A stretch of 64,000 bases of DNA from Kitasatospora sp. MAA4. Its GTDB lineage: Bacteria > Actinomycetota > Actinomycetes > Streptomycetales > Streptomycetaceae. The notes beneath the pieces were generated by a model. That model was not told where the DNA came from and ran no database searches. It saw only the letters and a program-made list of their open reading frames with translations. The stretch lies in contig NZ_JARZAI010000024.1 of assembly GCF_029893355.1 (NCBI RefSeq), positions 1-64,000 on the forward strand. The letters run 5' to 3'. Shown here one piece after another: positions 23,160-31,939 of this stretch (its first letter is position 1; every line of letters starts with the position of its first letter). The translations under genes were made by a program, and so were the position numbers.

Positions 23160-24905
23160 TCAGGAGAGGTTCAGCGCGGTGTCGTCCACCACGAACGAGG
23201 TCTGCTTGGTGTAGTCCTCGGTGCCGCTGAACTTCAGGGTGACGCTCTGCCCGGCGTAGGCCGCCAGGTCGAAGCTGTGCTGGACGTAGCCGGCGGCCGC
23301 GTTCAGGTTGGAGTAGGTCGCCAGCGTGGTGCCGTTGGCCGTCACCGTGAGCGTGTCGTAGGCCTTGGTGGTGCTGGTCTCGGCGGTGTCCACGTGCAGC
23401 CAGAAGCTGAACGTCGCGTTGGTGCAGCCGGTCGGCACGGACACCGTCTGGGCGAGCGTGTCGGTGTGGGCGGTGCCGTGGCCGTCCAGCCAGACGTCCT
23501 CGGTGCCGCTGTGCGCCGGCTCGGTGCCGCCGCTGTTGAGGCGGGCCGAGCCGCCGAGCGTCCACGGTGAGGCGCTGCCGCTCTCGAAGCCGGGGTTGCC
23601 GAGCAGCTGCGCCGGGGTGCAGCCGCCGCCCCCGGCCGAGCCGACCGTCCAGGTGAAGGCGGCCGAACCGACCACGCCGGTGGTGTCAGTTGCCGTGACC
23701 GTGACGGGGTAGCTGCCGGCCGAGGTCGGCGTGCCGGAGATCAGCCCGCTGGCGGCGTCGATCGACAGACCGGCCGGCAGCCCGCTCGCGCTGTAGCTGA
23801 GGGTCTGCCCGGCGGCGGAGTCGCTGGCGCCGATCGGCAGCGAGGCCGCGGTGCCGACCGTGCCGGACTGGGCGCCGGGGTTGCTGACCGTCACGGTGTC
23901 GCCGGTGGTGGCGGAACCGCCGCCGGCCAGCCAGGCGGTGGCGTTGAGGCCGAGGGCCGCGTTGGTGGCCTTGGGGTCGGCCCAGCCGACGTACAGCGAC
24001 TTGCCCGACTCGCCGGTGCCGTCGTCGATGGCGGAGCTGTCGTCCCACAGCGCGACCCGGCCCTTGCCGAAGGTGCTGGTGGTGAAGAACGCGCCGGTGG
24101 TGCCCGAGGGGGTGGCGGTGCTGAGGTAGACCAGGCCGCGGACGTTGGGGTTGTCGGCCGGGTGCAGGGTGGTGCTGGTGCCGTTGGCGATCAGGCTGTG
24201 CGTGACCGTGCCGAACGGGCCGTTGAGGACCGGGTTGGTGCTGTCCTGGATGGCGACCGGGTAGTCGGACACGATGTTGTTGTAGTCCACGCTGAACCCG
24301 AAGGGGTCGTTGCTGTCGACGCTGTTCACCGACATCAGGTCGTTGATGATCTTCGGCGAGTCCCAGCCGTCATTGTTGCGGTCGCTGCCGGTGTGGTCGG
24401 AGATCAGGAACAGGCCGCCACCGTTCTGCACGAACGTCATCAGCGCGGTCTTCTCCGCGTCGGAGAGCCGGATGTTGGGCTCGGGCAGCACGAAGGTGTC
24501 GAAGTTGCTGAGGTCGAGCGGGTTGGCGGAGTTGCCGTAGCTGATGCTGTTGCCGGGCGGCAGCGTCTTGAGGCTGTACTGGCCGGTCTGCTGCAGGGCC
24601 ACCCCCCAGGAGGAGATCGCGCCGGTCCAGTCGGTCTCGGACTGCGGGTTGGCGTTCTCGGCCAGCGGGTCGGGCATGCTCGTGCTGATGATCCAGTCGG
24701 CGTTGCCGGCCGTCTCGGCCTTGGTGTCGTCGAACAGGACGCGGTGCTGCGCGGTCGCTGCCTTGGACACCAGCGGCGCGGCGGTGGCGGCGGTGGCCGG
24801 GTGGCCGGCGGCGACCGTGCCGAGGGCAGCCAGGACGGCGGTGGCGGACAGGCCCGCCAGGACCCGTCGGGACCTCTGACCTGCGGACATCCGTGCACTG
24901 ATCAT
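23160..24905 (-). CDS. Secreted multidomain protein with putative Ig domain
   Basis: A 581-aa exported protein. A signal peptide covers about 1-42 (ATAATA). Residues 50-320 form an alpha/beta domain starting HRVLFDDTKAETAGNADW with a buried GGGLFLISDHTGSDRNNDGWD segment, reminiscent of class I amidotransferase-like (ThuA/DUF4350) folds. Residues 335-420 are a He_PIG Ig-like domain (LSYSASGLPAGLSIDAASG). Residues 430-581 are a beta-sandwich beginning with NPGFESGSASPWTLGG, as in carbohydrate-binding modules. It is probably an extracellular binding or degrading protein; no catalytic motif is clear. It is divergent from a secreted G1 peptidase. Confidence 0.7.
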   Translation of the reverse strand: MISARMSAGQRSRRVLAGLSATAVLAALGTVAAGHPATAATAAPLVSKAATAQHRVLFDDTKAETAGNADWIISTSMPDPLAENANPQSETDWTGAISSWGVALQQTGQYSLKTLPPGNSISYGNSANPLDLSNFDTFVLPEPNIRLSDAEKTALMTFVQNGGGLFLISDHTGSDRNNDGWDSPKIINDLMSVNSVDSNDPFGFSVDYNNIVSDYPVAIQDSTNPVLNGPFGTVTHSLIANGTSTTLHPADNPNVRGLVYLSTATPSGTTGAFFTTSTFGKGRVALWDDSSAIDDGTGESGKSLYVGWADPKATNAALGLNATAWLAGGGSATTGDTVTVSNPGAQSGTVGTAASLPIGASDSAAGQTLSYSASGLPAGLSIDAASGLISGTPTSAGSYPVTVTATDTTGVVGSAAFTWTVGSAGGGGCTPAQLLGNPGFESGSASPWTLGGSARLNSGGTEPAHSGTEDVWLDGHGTAHTDTLAQTVSVPTGCTNATFSFWLHVDTAETSTTKAYDTLTVTANGTTLATYSNLNAAAGYVQHSFDLAAYAGQSVTLKFSGTEDYTKQTSFVVDDTALNLS

Positions 24906-25215
24906 GCGTCAAGCTCCTCGAGGTGTGGGGACGTTGAGGCGTCGCTACGCGCGTAGGCGGACTGCCGACAAGCAGCATGGGGGCCGCCGTGCGTCGCGTT
25001 CCACCATGATCTGGCAACCGAGTCTTGAACGGAACATGTCCAACTGGCGCAATTCGGCGTGTCGGTGACGGCGTAAAGAAGATTTGCATATCCGTAACAT
25101 CACCCCGGCGGACCCCTCCCCTACTGTTGTCGACACGCCGTCAAAACGGCCCGGCACACCCGATCCCCGAAGCCCGTCGGGTGGGCCTCCCTGCGCCCTC
25201 ACAAGGGAGTTCGTC
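24906..25215. other. Divergent intergenic region between two secreted-protein genes
   Basis: A 310-base gap with no credible gene. A relatively AT-rich segment near 25075-25095 (AAGAAGATTTGCATATCCG) is the likely promoter area for the G1 peptidase. No clear inverted repeat was found. Confidence 0.4.
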
Positions 25216-25980
25216 ATGCCCGCTGCACGTCGCCGCACCCTGGCCGTCTCCGCAGCTCTGCTCGCGGTCCTCGGCACCGCAGGGCCCGCGCTCGCCGCCT
25301 CGGCACCCGCGATCGTCCAGGCGCCCAACGCCTCGACGACCCCGCACCTGGTCGGCCCGCACAGCCACGTGCTCAACAGCACCAGCAGCAACTGGGCCGG
25401 GTACTCCGCGACCGGCGCCAAGTTCACGAGCGTCACCGCCAGTTGGGTCCAGCCCGCGGCGAGCTGCACCGGCTCCGACACCTACTCCAGCTTCTGGATC
25501 GGCCTGGACGGCGACGGCAGCAACTCGGTCGAGCAGACCGGCAGCGAGGTCGACTGCTCCGGCGGGTCCCCGCAGTACTACGCCTGGTACGAGATGTACC
25601 CGGCCTACCCCGTGAACTTCAGCAACACCGTGCGCCCCGGCGACCACTTCACCTCGTCCGTCACCACCAACGGCAGCGGCTCGTTCACCCTCAAGCTCTC
25701 GGACACCACGCAGGGCTGGACCAAGACCGAGAACAAGACCCTGCGGAACGCGGCGCTCGCCTCCGCCGAGATCATCGCCGAGGCCCCCTCCGACAGCTCG
25801 GGCGCGCTGCCGCTGACCGACTTCCACACGGTCTCGTTCACCGGCGCCACCGCCAACGGCCAGCCCATCGGCACCTTCTCCCCCGACGCCATCACGATGG
25901 CCTCGGGCAGCACCACCAAGGCCAGCACCTCCTCGCTCTCGGGCGGCGGCAGCTTCTCGGTGACCTGGAAGCACAGCTGA
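25216..25980 (+). CDS. Secreted G1-family (eqolisin) glutamic endopeptidase
   Basis: A 254-aa protein: signal peptide 1-28 (ALA), a short linker of about 25 residues, then the eqolisin beta-sandwich beginning STSSNWAGYSA. The catalytic dyad is visible as Q107 in EQTGSE and E189 in IIAEAPS, 82 residues apart, matching fungal scytalidoglutamic peptidase. Other landmarks are SSFWIGLDGDG and YYAWYEMYP. Fungal members have a long propeptide, but here it would be very short. AAGGGAG precedes the start. Confidence 0.88.
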   Translation: MPAARRRTLAVSAALLAVLGTAGPALAASAPAIVQAPNASTTPHLVGPHSHVLNSTSSNWAGYSATGAKFTSVTASWVQPAASCTGSDTYSSFWIGLDGDGSNSVEQTGSEVDCSGGSPQYYAWYEMYPAYPVNFSNTVRPGDHFTSSVTTNGSGSFTLKLSDTTQGWTKTENKTLRNAALASAEIIAEAPSDSSGALPLTDFHTVSFTGATANGQPIGTFSPDAITMASGSTTKASTSSLSGGGSFSVTWKHS

Positions 25981-26000
25981 CACAGCTGATCAGACCCTGG

Positions 26001-26027
26001 GGGGCGGCCGGTGCGACCGGTCGCCCC
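26001..26027 (+). terminator. Hairpin terminator after the G1 peptidase
   Basis: GGGGCGGCCGGT, 3-base loop, ACCGGTCGCCCC: a 12-bp stem with one G-U wobble, 20 bases past the stop codon. Downstream, 26060-26094 has three spaced TGTCCAGG/TGTCCGG words of unknown meaning. Confidence 0.7.
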
Positions 26028-26167
26028 TCTGCGCTGCCCCTCGGTCCCGGTGTCCACGGTTGTCCAGGACTGTCCAGGGTCATTGTCCGGACACCCCGAG
26101 CCGCGAAGAGTACGACCACGGCTCGGCCCCAGCTGGGGGCCCGACCGAACACACCACTGGGGGGCCC

Positions 26168-28255
26168 ATGTCCACGTCGAGTACCTCGACAGCACCACCA
26201 CTTCGCGAGCGCCGCCGTTCGGCAACCGTGGCAGCCGCAGCCGCCCTGGTAGCGCTCGTCGGCTTCGGAGCACCACTGGCCCCGGTCGGCGCCGCCTACG
26301 CGGCCACCGTCACGCACGACCACGTGCTCGACTGGAACCAGGTGCTGCGCAACAGCTTCAAGGACGTCTGCGGCGAGTACGGAGCCCCCGGGCCGCTGGC
26401 GCGCGCCGGGGCGATGATGCAGGGCGCGATCTGGGACGCCGACAACTCCGTGTCCGGCGGCGGCAACCCCGCCTACGGCTTCTACCTCGGTCGGATTCCC
26501 GCCGCAGCGGACGCCAACGCCGAGACGGCGATCGACTACGCGGCCCATGACACCCTGGTCGCGGCCTTCCCCGGCCAGCCGGCGGCCTTCTACCAGCCGA
26601 TCGACGCCGCGCTGGCCACCGAACTCGGTTACATACCCGGCTCGGTGTCCGCCCAGGCGATCGCGGACGGCAAGGCGGTGGGGCAGCAGGCGGCCCAGGC
26701 GATGATCACCGCCCGGTCCGGGGACACGCCCGCCTTCGACACCAGCTACACCGTCAACGCGATCCCCGGCCAGTGGCGCCCCACCGACACCAAGTGGTCG
26801 GCGGCGACCCCGAACTGGGGCAAGCTGAAGCCGTTCACGATGAGCAGCAGCACGGAGTTCCAGCCCCCGCTGCCGGCCGGCTACAGCTCCTACGCCGCGC
26901 TGCTGGCCAGCCCCGAGTACGCGGCCAACGTGAACGAGGTCCAGCGGGTCGGATCGGCCGACGCCGAGGCCAACGGTCAGCGCACGCCCGACCAGACCCA
27001 GCAGGCCCAGTTCTGGGCGAACGACCGGGGACCGGACTGCGGTCCCAACCAGGACACGCTGATCACCCCCGGCACCTACAAGCCCCCGGGGCAGCTGTTC
27101 GAGACCACCGCGGCCATCTCGCAGGCGAGGGGGCTGGGCGAGTTCGCCAACGCACGCCTCTTCGCCCTGGTCGGGTTCGGCATGGCGGATGCCGGGATCA
27201 CCGCGTGGGACGCCAAGTACGACACCCCCATCCAGCTGTGGCGGCCCGTCACCGCGATCCAGAACGCCGACCCCGCCGGCAACCCCGCGCTGACCCCCGA
27301 TCCGAACTGGGAGCCGCTGTCCCTGGGGGCCGACGGCACCCACTTCACCCCGCCGTTCCCCTCGTACGTCTCCGGGCACGCGACCTTCGCGGGCGCCTGG
27401 GCCGGCGTGGTGCGCGACTACTTCGGTGACAACGTCAACTTCACCGCCCACACCCAGGACCCGCAGCTGTCGGACACCGTCACCCGCAGCTTCACCAGCG
27501 TCACGGCTGCCGCCGTCGACGACGGCTTCAGCCGGCTCTACCTGGGCGTGCACTACCGCTGGGACACCGAGCAGGGACTCAACGCGGGCTACTCGGTCGG
27601 CGACAACGCCTACCGCAGCGCACTGAAGGCCGGCAGTCCCATCGCCTACCAGGGCACGGTGGCCACCGCTGCGGCCGCCGCCAGTGGGACGAGCCTGACC
27701 CTGCCGGTCGCCCACCCGGTCCGTGCCGGTGACACCCTGCTGGTCTCGGTGATGCTGACGAACACCAAGTCCGGCACGGTCACCGCCACCGACTCCCAGG
27801 GCAACGTCTACACCGCCGTCGCACCCAGCGACCGCACCGACGGCGCCGGCGACCGCACCCTGGTGCTGACCTCGGTCGGCGCCAAGCCGCTGAGCAGCTC
27901 CGACACGATCACCCTGACGTACCCGAGCAGCGGCGAACACCACGTCTCGGTCCAGGAGTTCAGCGGCGTCACCGCCGTCGACCAGAGCACCTCGGCCACC
28001 GGCGCAGCCGGAACCCCCTTCAACTCCGGTGCCACCGCGACGACATCGGCCGCGGGCGAACTCGTCTTCGGCGTGGCCGGCGTCCAGGGCGGCGAAAACG
28101 CCACCTGGACCGGCGACTTCACGCCGCAGCCGACCCTGTTCGTCTCCGAGGACCAGCTCGCCACGGCCTACCAGATCGTCTCCACCCCCGGCAGCTACGC
28201 CGCCACCGGCTCCGCCACCCACCAGTGGATGTCCGCGGTGGTCACCCTCCGGTAG
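26168..28255 (+). CDS. Secreted vanadium-dependent haloperoxidase-like protein (PAP2 superfamily)
   Basis: A 695-aa protein with a signal peptide (about 1-47, AYA) and an all-helical PAP2/haloperoxidase core to about 490. Motifs: K350...WR359P, PFPSYVSGHATFAG with H404 as acid/base, and SRLYLGVHYRW with R456 and H462, the vanadate or phosphate ligand. Spacing between K350 and R359 is longer than in fungal chloroperoxidase. Residues 500-695 form a separate beta-rich domain (LPVAHPVRAGDTLLVSVML). Chemistry could be halogenation or phosphatase; the sequence alone cannot decide. It follows the G1 peptidase as an independent gene. Confidence 0.82.
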   Translation: MSTSSTSTAPPLRERRRSATVAAAAALVALVGFGAPLAPVGAAYAATVTHDHVLDWNQVLRNSFKDVCGEYGAPGPLARAGAMMQGAIWDADNSVSGGGNPAYGFYLGRIPAAADANAETAIDYAAHDTLVAAFPGQPAAFYQPIDAALATELGYIPGSVSAQAIADGKAVGQQAAQAMITARSGDTPAFDTSYTVNAIPGQWRPTDTKWSAATPNWGKLKPFTMSSSTEFQPPLPAGYSSYAALLASPEYAANVNEVQRVGSADAEANGQRTPDQTQQAQFWANDRGPDCGPNQDTLITPGTYKPPGQLFETTAAISQARGLGEFANARLFALVGFGMADAGITAWDAKYDTPIQLWRPVTAIQNADPAGNPALTPDPNWEPLSLGADGTHFTPPFPSYVSGHATFAGAWAGVVRDYFGDNVNFTAHTQDPQLSDTVTRSFTSVTAAAVDDGFSRLYLGVHYRWDTEQGLNAGYSVGDNAYRSALKAGSPIAYQGTVATAAAAASGTSLTLPVAHPVRAGDTLLVSVMLTNTKSGTVTATDSQGNVYTAVAPSDRTDGAGDRTLVLTSVGAKPLSSSDTITLTYPSSGEHHVSVQEFSGVTAVDQSTSATGAAGTPFNSGATATTSAAGELVFGVAGVQGGENATWTGDFTPQPTLFVSEDQLATAYQIVSTPGSYAATGSATHQWMSAVVTLR

Positions 28256-28276
28256 ACCCCCTCTCGCTGGACCGAC

Positions 28277-28302
28277 GCCCCGACGCACCCGTGCGCCGGG
28301 GC
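28277..28302. terminator. Terminator hairpin between convergent genes
   Basis: GCCCCGACGCAC pairs with GTGCGCCGGGGC with one mismatch and a tiny loop, directly between the haloperoxidase-like and glycosyltransferase stop codons. Confidence 0.65.
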
Positions 28303-28321
28303 TGGGCGCGTTGCCGTCGGC

Positions 28322-29455
28322 CTACCCGGGGGTCGATTCGTGGAGCCCTTCGAGGAGGGGAATCGTCTGCTCGGCCCCCGGTAGCGCGTTGATCTCCTCG
28401 CGGACCCGCTCGGCGGCGCGGCGGTAGGCACCGTCGGCGAGGACAGCCGATACCGTCGTGCGGACTTCCTCCGAGGTGGCGGTCATCGGGTCCAGGACCC
28501 GCGCGGTGCCGAGTTCGACGCACCGTCGGGCGTTGTACGGCTGGTCCGCACCCAGGGGGAAGAGGACCGACGGCAGGCCGTGGGCGAGCGCTCCCATCAG
28601 GGTGCCGGAGCCTCCGTGCGAGACGACCAGATCGCACTGCGGCAGAAGCAGCTCCTGCGGAACGAACTGTTCGACCCGGACGTGCTCGGGCAGCGGCCCG
28701 AGCTCTGCCGGGTCGACCTTCTCGCCGACGGTGACGACGACCTTCACGGGAAGCTCCTGGAGTCCTGCCAGGACCCGGGAGAACAGATCAGTGGTGGTGT
28801 TCGCCGTGCCCAGGGTGAAGTACACGGTGGGCGTGCGCGGCGTGGTGTCAGCTGGGACGGCGGCTGTCGGTCGGAACGAGAAGGTGTGGGCGGGCAGGGG
28901 GAAGCGCGGGTCCCGGAAGCTCGGCGGGAACGGCGACAGGACCAAGTGCCGGTCCAGCATGGCGAGCTCGGGGTCCGGCGGCAGGCCGTACGCGGACCGC
29001 AGCTCGTGCAGCGGCTCGGCAACGACCTCCTTGCGCAGGAAGCCCCCGGCCGCGAGCACCAGGACAGTCGCGCACGGAAGTCCGAGCGACTCGGCCGCGA
29101 TCGCGGTGCCGAAGTCGACCTCGTCACGCACCAGGACATCCGGCTTCCACGCCTGGGCAAGCTCGAGAACCGCCGCAGCCTGCCGCCGCGCCCCGCGCCG
29201 GGCGAAGCCCTCTGCGAGCTGCCGAACCTCCGCTTCCGGATCGGGTGCCTCCACAGTCCTGGGGTCCGCGGCTTCCTGGCGTATGCGCGGCTCGCTGGTG
29301 GCGAAGGCGGTGAAACCCGCGGCTGCGATCTCGGGCCCCCTCCCGCCCGCGCCGGCAACGGCAACCGTGTGCCCTGCGGCTTGAGCTGCGCGGGCCACCG
29401 GGATGAGAGGACGGAAGTGACCGCTGCCGCCGATGAACGTGAACAGGATTCGCAT
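28322..29455 (-). CDS. Macrolide/MGT-type glycosyltransferase (GT1)
   Basis: A 377-aa GT-B enzyme transferring a sugar from a nucleotide donor to a small acceptor. The N-terminus reads MRILFTFIGGSGHFRPLIPV (acceptor domain with the catalytic His at 13), and the donor-binding motif is VVSHGGSGTLMGALAHGLPS followed by PLGADQPYNA (about 265-300). Related proteins glycosylate antibiotics or detoxify macrolides. No biosynthetic cluster surrounds it, so self-protection or xenobiotic modification is the better guess. Confidence 0.85.
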   Translation of the reverse strand: MRILFTFIGGSGHFRPLIPVARAAQAAGHTVAVAGAGGRGPEIAAAGFTAFATSEPRIRQEAADPRTVEAPDPEAEVRQLAEGFARRGARRQAAAVLELAQAWKPDVLVRDEVDFGTAIAAESLGLPCATVLVLAAGGFLRKEVVAEPLHELRSAYGLPPDPELAMLDRHLVLSPFPPSFRDPRFPLPAHTFSFRPTAAVPADTTPRTPTVYFTLGTANTTTDLFSRVLAGLQELPVKVVVTVGEKVDPAELGPLPEHVRVEQFVPQELLLPQCDLVVSHGGSGTLMGALAHGLPSVLFPLGADQPYNARRCVELGTARVLDPMTATSEEVRTTVSAVLADGAYRRAAERVREEINALPGAEQTIPLLEGLHESTPG

Positions 29456-29495
29456 CGGGCGAGGCTACCTTCCGAGGGCTCGGCGGACGAGCCGG

Positions 29496-30059
29496 CTAAC
29501 GCGCCACGCGGTAGCGGAGGTAGACGACGTTCGAGCTGAAGGTGCGGGTCTCGACGAGTTCGAGATCCACCCGGCGCTCGCGTTGGGGAAAGAACGGAAT
29601 GCCACCGCCGACCAGCACCGGGTAGACCATGGCCCGGTACTCGTCGATCAGATCCGACGCGGCCGCCTCGGCGGCGAGAGTCGCGCCGCCGATCGCGATG
29701 TCGCCCTCCCCCGGCTCGGCTCGCAACCGCTCGATCTCCTCCGCCACGCCGCCGGAGGCCAGGCAGGCATGGCCCTGCACCGCCGAGAGCGTGGTCGAGA
29801 ACACCACCTTCGGGAGCGGCTTCCAGAGCGCGGCCCACTCGAGCATCGAGTCGTCAAGCGATGGATCCTGGTCGGCGGTCTCCCAGTACAGCATCGTCTC
29901 GTAGAGCCGTCGCCCCAACAGGTGGACGCCGACCTCTCGAATCTCGTCGATCCAGAAGCGAAAGACCTCCGCGTCCGGCGCCGTCCAGTTGAAGCCGCCG
30001 TCCGGCCCGACGATGTAGCCGTCAAGTGAGACGCCCATCGAATAGGTCACGCTGCGCAT
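29496..30059 (-). CDS. DHFR-fold protein (RibD C-terminal domain family)
   Basis: A 187-aa stand-alone RibD_C/dihydrofolate reductase-like protein. VSLDGYIVGPDG at the N-terminus, HLLGRRLYETM, KVVFSTTL, IAIGGATLAAEA and the closing GGGIPFF are the family landmarks for NADPH binding. The physiological substrate is unknown. Its start shares one base with the preceding stop (TGATG), making it the last gene of a coupled four-gene operon with three uncharacterised small proteins. Confidence 0.85.
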   Translation of the reverse strand: MRSVTYSMGVSLDGYIVGPDGGFNWTAPDAEVFRFWIDEIREVGVHLLGRRLYETMLYWETADQDPSLDDSMLEWAALWKPLPKVVFSTTLSAVQGHACLASGGVAEEIERLRAEPGEGDIAIGGATLAAEAAASDLIDEYRAMVYPVLVGGGIPFFPQRERRVDLELVETRTFSSNVVYLRYRVAR

Positions 30060-30397
30060 CAGGAGCCCTCCTCGGTAACGGGTTCCACAGTACGACCGCC
30101 GGACGCCGCAGACTCATCGCGGCTCGCGGGACACCCAATCGTCCGGTCCCCCAGCAGCTGTACGGAGTCGACATCGACCGAGAGCGACGCAAGCTGGCCC
30201 TCTCCCGGCGACAGACTGCGTTGGGCGGGTGACGGCTCGGCGCGGCAGCGTGGGCACTGGCAGCGGGGCCAGGTGAGCGGGTTGTAGGACGGGCTGTCCG
30301 CCTCCACCACCTCGCGGGGTGACAGCTCGACGCGGCGGCCGTCGCCGGTGACGCGGTAGCTCGTGATGGTCATGGCGCTGCTGCGCGGCTTTCTCAC
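30059..30397 (-). CDS. Hypothetical protein with CxCPxC motif
   Basis: A 112-aa protein starting at GTG, which overlaps the previous stop as GTGA; its stop overlaps the DHFR-fold gene start. The first half reads like a short conserved domain (MTITSYRVTGDGRRVELSPR, then WPRCQCPRC), and the second half is low in structure. An internal ATG at 30373 is possible. I do not recognise a family with certainty; similar small proteins accompany XRE/DUF397 loci in streptomycetes as far as I recall. Confidence 0.6.
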   Translation of the reverse strand: MRKPRSSAMTITSYRVTGDGRRVELSPREVVEADSPSYNPLTWPRCQCPRCRAEPSPAQRSLSPGEGQLASLSVDVDSVQLLGDRTIGCPASRDESAASGGRTVEPVTEEGS

Positions 30398-30711
30398 GTC
30401 AACTCGTTTCGCACAATGGGCAGTTCGGCCATCCCAGTGGGCACGGCCTCGCCCCGGACGACCCGGCCCAGGCAGGCCGCGTGAGCGGCGATGTAGTCGG
30501 CGATCGCCTGAAGGGTCCGGACGTTGCAGCCGCCGATCTCCACATGGACGCCCTCGGGGAGGAGGCTGATGCGCCCTGCGGCGAGGGAGAGCAGTGGCGG
30601 TAGCCCAGCCAACGCGAGGGCGTCCACCATGGCGTCGACAGCCTGCTCGGCAGCTTCCCGGAGCTCGCGGGCCATCCGGGCGTCGGGGCTCTCAACTCGA
30701 CCGCTTGCCAC
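30394..30711 (-). CDS. Hypothetical small protein
   Basis: A 105-aa protein starting at GTG with a very good ribosome binding site (AGGAGGGA ten bases upstream) that lies inside the preceding gene; the two overlap by 20 bases. Predicted mostly helical: LREAAEQAVDAMVDALALAG, then a beta-like VHVEIGG and TLQAIADYIAAHAACLG. No known motif. Together with its overlapping neighbours it looks like part of one functional unit. Confidence 0.65.
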   Translation of the reverse strand: MASGRVESPDARMARELREAAEQAVDAMVDALALAGLPPLLSLAAGRISLLPEGVHVEIGGCNVRTLQAIADYIAAHAACLGRVVRGEAVPTGMAELPIVRNELT

Positions 30712-30937
30712 GGGCGTCCAGTCCCTCCTGGAGCAGGCCGACCAGTTCCATGACGACGTCGGCGCGGGCCCGGCCCAGGTCGATCAGGACCTCGCCGGTG
30801 AACCAGCCCTCGTGCCAGTCGACGCCGATCGACGGCAGCGCGAGTCCGGCTTCGGCGAGGAGGGAGGTCAGCGCGGCGGCGGCGTCGGCCGCTTTCTGGC
30901 GGGCTGCTGCTGTGAGTCTTGAGAGTTCCGATGCCAT
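30692..30937 (-). CDS. Hypothetical small protein
   Basis: An 81-aa protein. An N-terminal helix (LSRLTAAARQKAADAAAALT) is followed by a strand-rich part (LPSIGVDWHEGWFTGEVLID) and a C-terminal helix. No membrane segment, signal or known motif. Start uncertain: ATG at 30937 or 30946, neither with a clear ribosome binding site. It is the first gene of the coupled operon and is divergent from the second XRE regulator. Confidence 0.6.
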   Translation of the reverse strand: MASELSRLTAAARQKAADAAAALTSLLAEAGLALPSIGVDWHEGWFTGEVLIDLGRARADVVMELVGLLQEGLDARGKRSS

Positions 30938-30964
30938 GGGGCCCATTCGTTCAGCTGGCTTACT

Positions 30965-30980
30965 GTGACCAGTTGGTGAC
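30965..30980. promoter_or_regulatory. Candidate operator between the XRE gene and the small-protein operon
   Basis: GTGACCAGTTGGTGAC is a 16-base imperfect palindrome (GTnACCA / TGGTnAC) in the middle of the divergent gap, the natural place for autoregulation by the neighbouring XRE protein. Confidence 0.45.
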
Positions 30981-31093
30981 TTTGTGCTTCCAGCATCGGC
31001 AGATCGGCGTAGCCTCGCTAGGGGTGAGATCTTGACCGATCCGCCTGAGCACGGACAGATCCAACGAGACACACGGCACGATGGGGGCCCGCC

Positions 31094-31939
31094 ATGGCTG
31101 GTCGAAAGAACACGCTGGACCCGAGCGAGTCCCCCGGCTCGCTGTTCGGCGGGATGCTCCGCCACTACCGGGAGTTGCGGGATATGTCGCAGCCTCAGCT
31201 CGCGGCCAAGGTCCCGTGTGATGCGAGCTTCATCAGCAAGGTGGAGAGCGGCACGCGCCCGCCGAAGGACGACCTCGCCGAGCGCTGCGATGTGATCCTG
31301 CGGACCGGCGGCGCCCTCACCTACCTCATGCCGTACGTCAAGAAGCGCCTGGAGCTGGTCTTTCCGGAGGGGTTCATGGACTACGTCGCCGAGGAGGCCC
31401 GGGCCACCGAGCTGCGAACCTTCGAGACCACCTATGTGCCAGGACTGCTCCAGACGCCCGCCTATGCCAGCGCTCTACTCGGCTCTTCGAGCGCTAATCT
31501 GACCGACACCCCTGACACGGTTGAGGAGCGCCTCGCGCTGCGTCTCGACCGCCAGCAGATCCTCACGGCTGAGACGCCGCCTTTCCTCTTCGCCGTGATC
31601 GATGAGAGCGCACTGCGGCGGCCAATCGGCGGGCCAGCGGTGATGCGAGAACAGTTGGATCAGCTCTTGACGGCTGCCGAACGTCCCAGCATTGCTCTAC
31701 AGGTGGCGCCGCTGGCGCTCGGCGAACGAACGGCGCTGACCTCGTCGTTGATTATTCTGACTCTCCCTGACGGTTCGACAGTGGGATACTCAGAGACGAT
31801 GGGACGCGGCGTGCTCGAACGGGACCCGATGCTCGTTGCATCACGGCAGCGCTTGTTCACCCTGCTTCAGATTGCAGCCCTCTCGCAGGATGCCTCCATG
31901 GACCTGATCCGCAGCATCAGACAGGAGTTGTACTCATGA
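31094..31939 (+). CDS. XRE-family regulator with DUF5753 (second locus)
   Basis: A 281-aa protein. The N-terminal helix-turn-helix (LRHYRELRDMSQPQLAAKVP, then ASFISKVESG, about 23-54) is followed by DUF5753 with YVPGLLQTPAYASALL, VIDESALRRPIGG and IALQVAPLALGERTA. It is only distantly similar to the XRE protein at 8.4-9.3 kb, so the two loci are not a recent duplication. The start has GGGGGCCC upstream. It is coupled to the DUF397 gene by ATGA overlap. Confidence 0.87.
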   Translation: MAGRKNTLDPSESPGSLFGGMLRHYRELRDMSQPQLAAKVPCDASFISKVESGTRPPKDDLAERCDVILRTGGALTYLMPYVKKRLELVFPEGFMDYVAEEARATELRTFETTYVPGLLQTPAYASALLGSSSANLTDTPDTVEERLALRLDRQQILTAETPPFLFAVIDESALRRPIGGPAVMREQLDQLLTAAERPSIALQVAPLALGERTALTSSLIILTLPDGSTVGYSETMGRGVLERDPMLVASRQRLFTLLQIAALSQDASMDLIRSIRQELYS

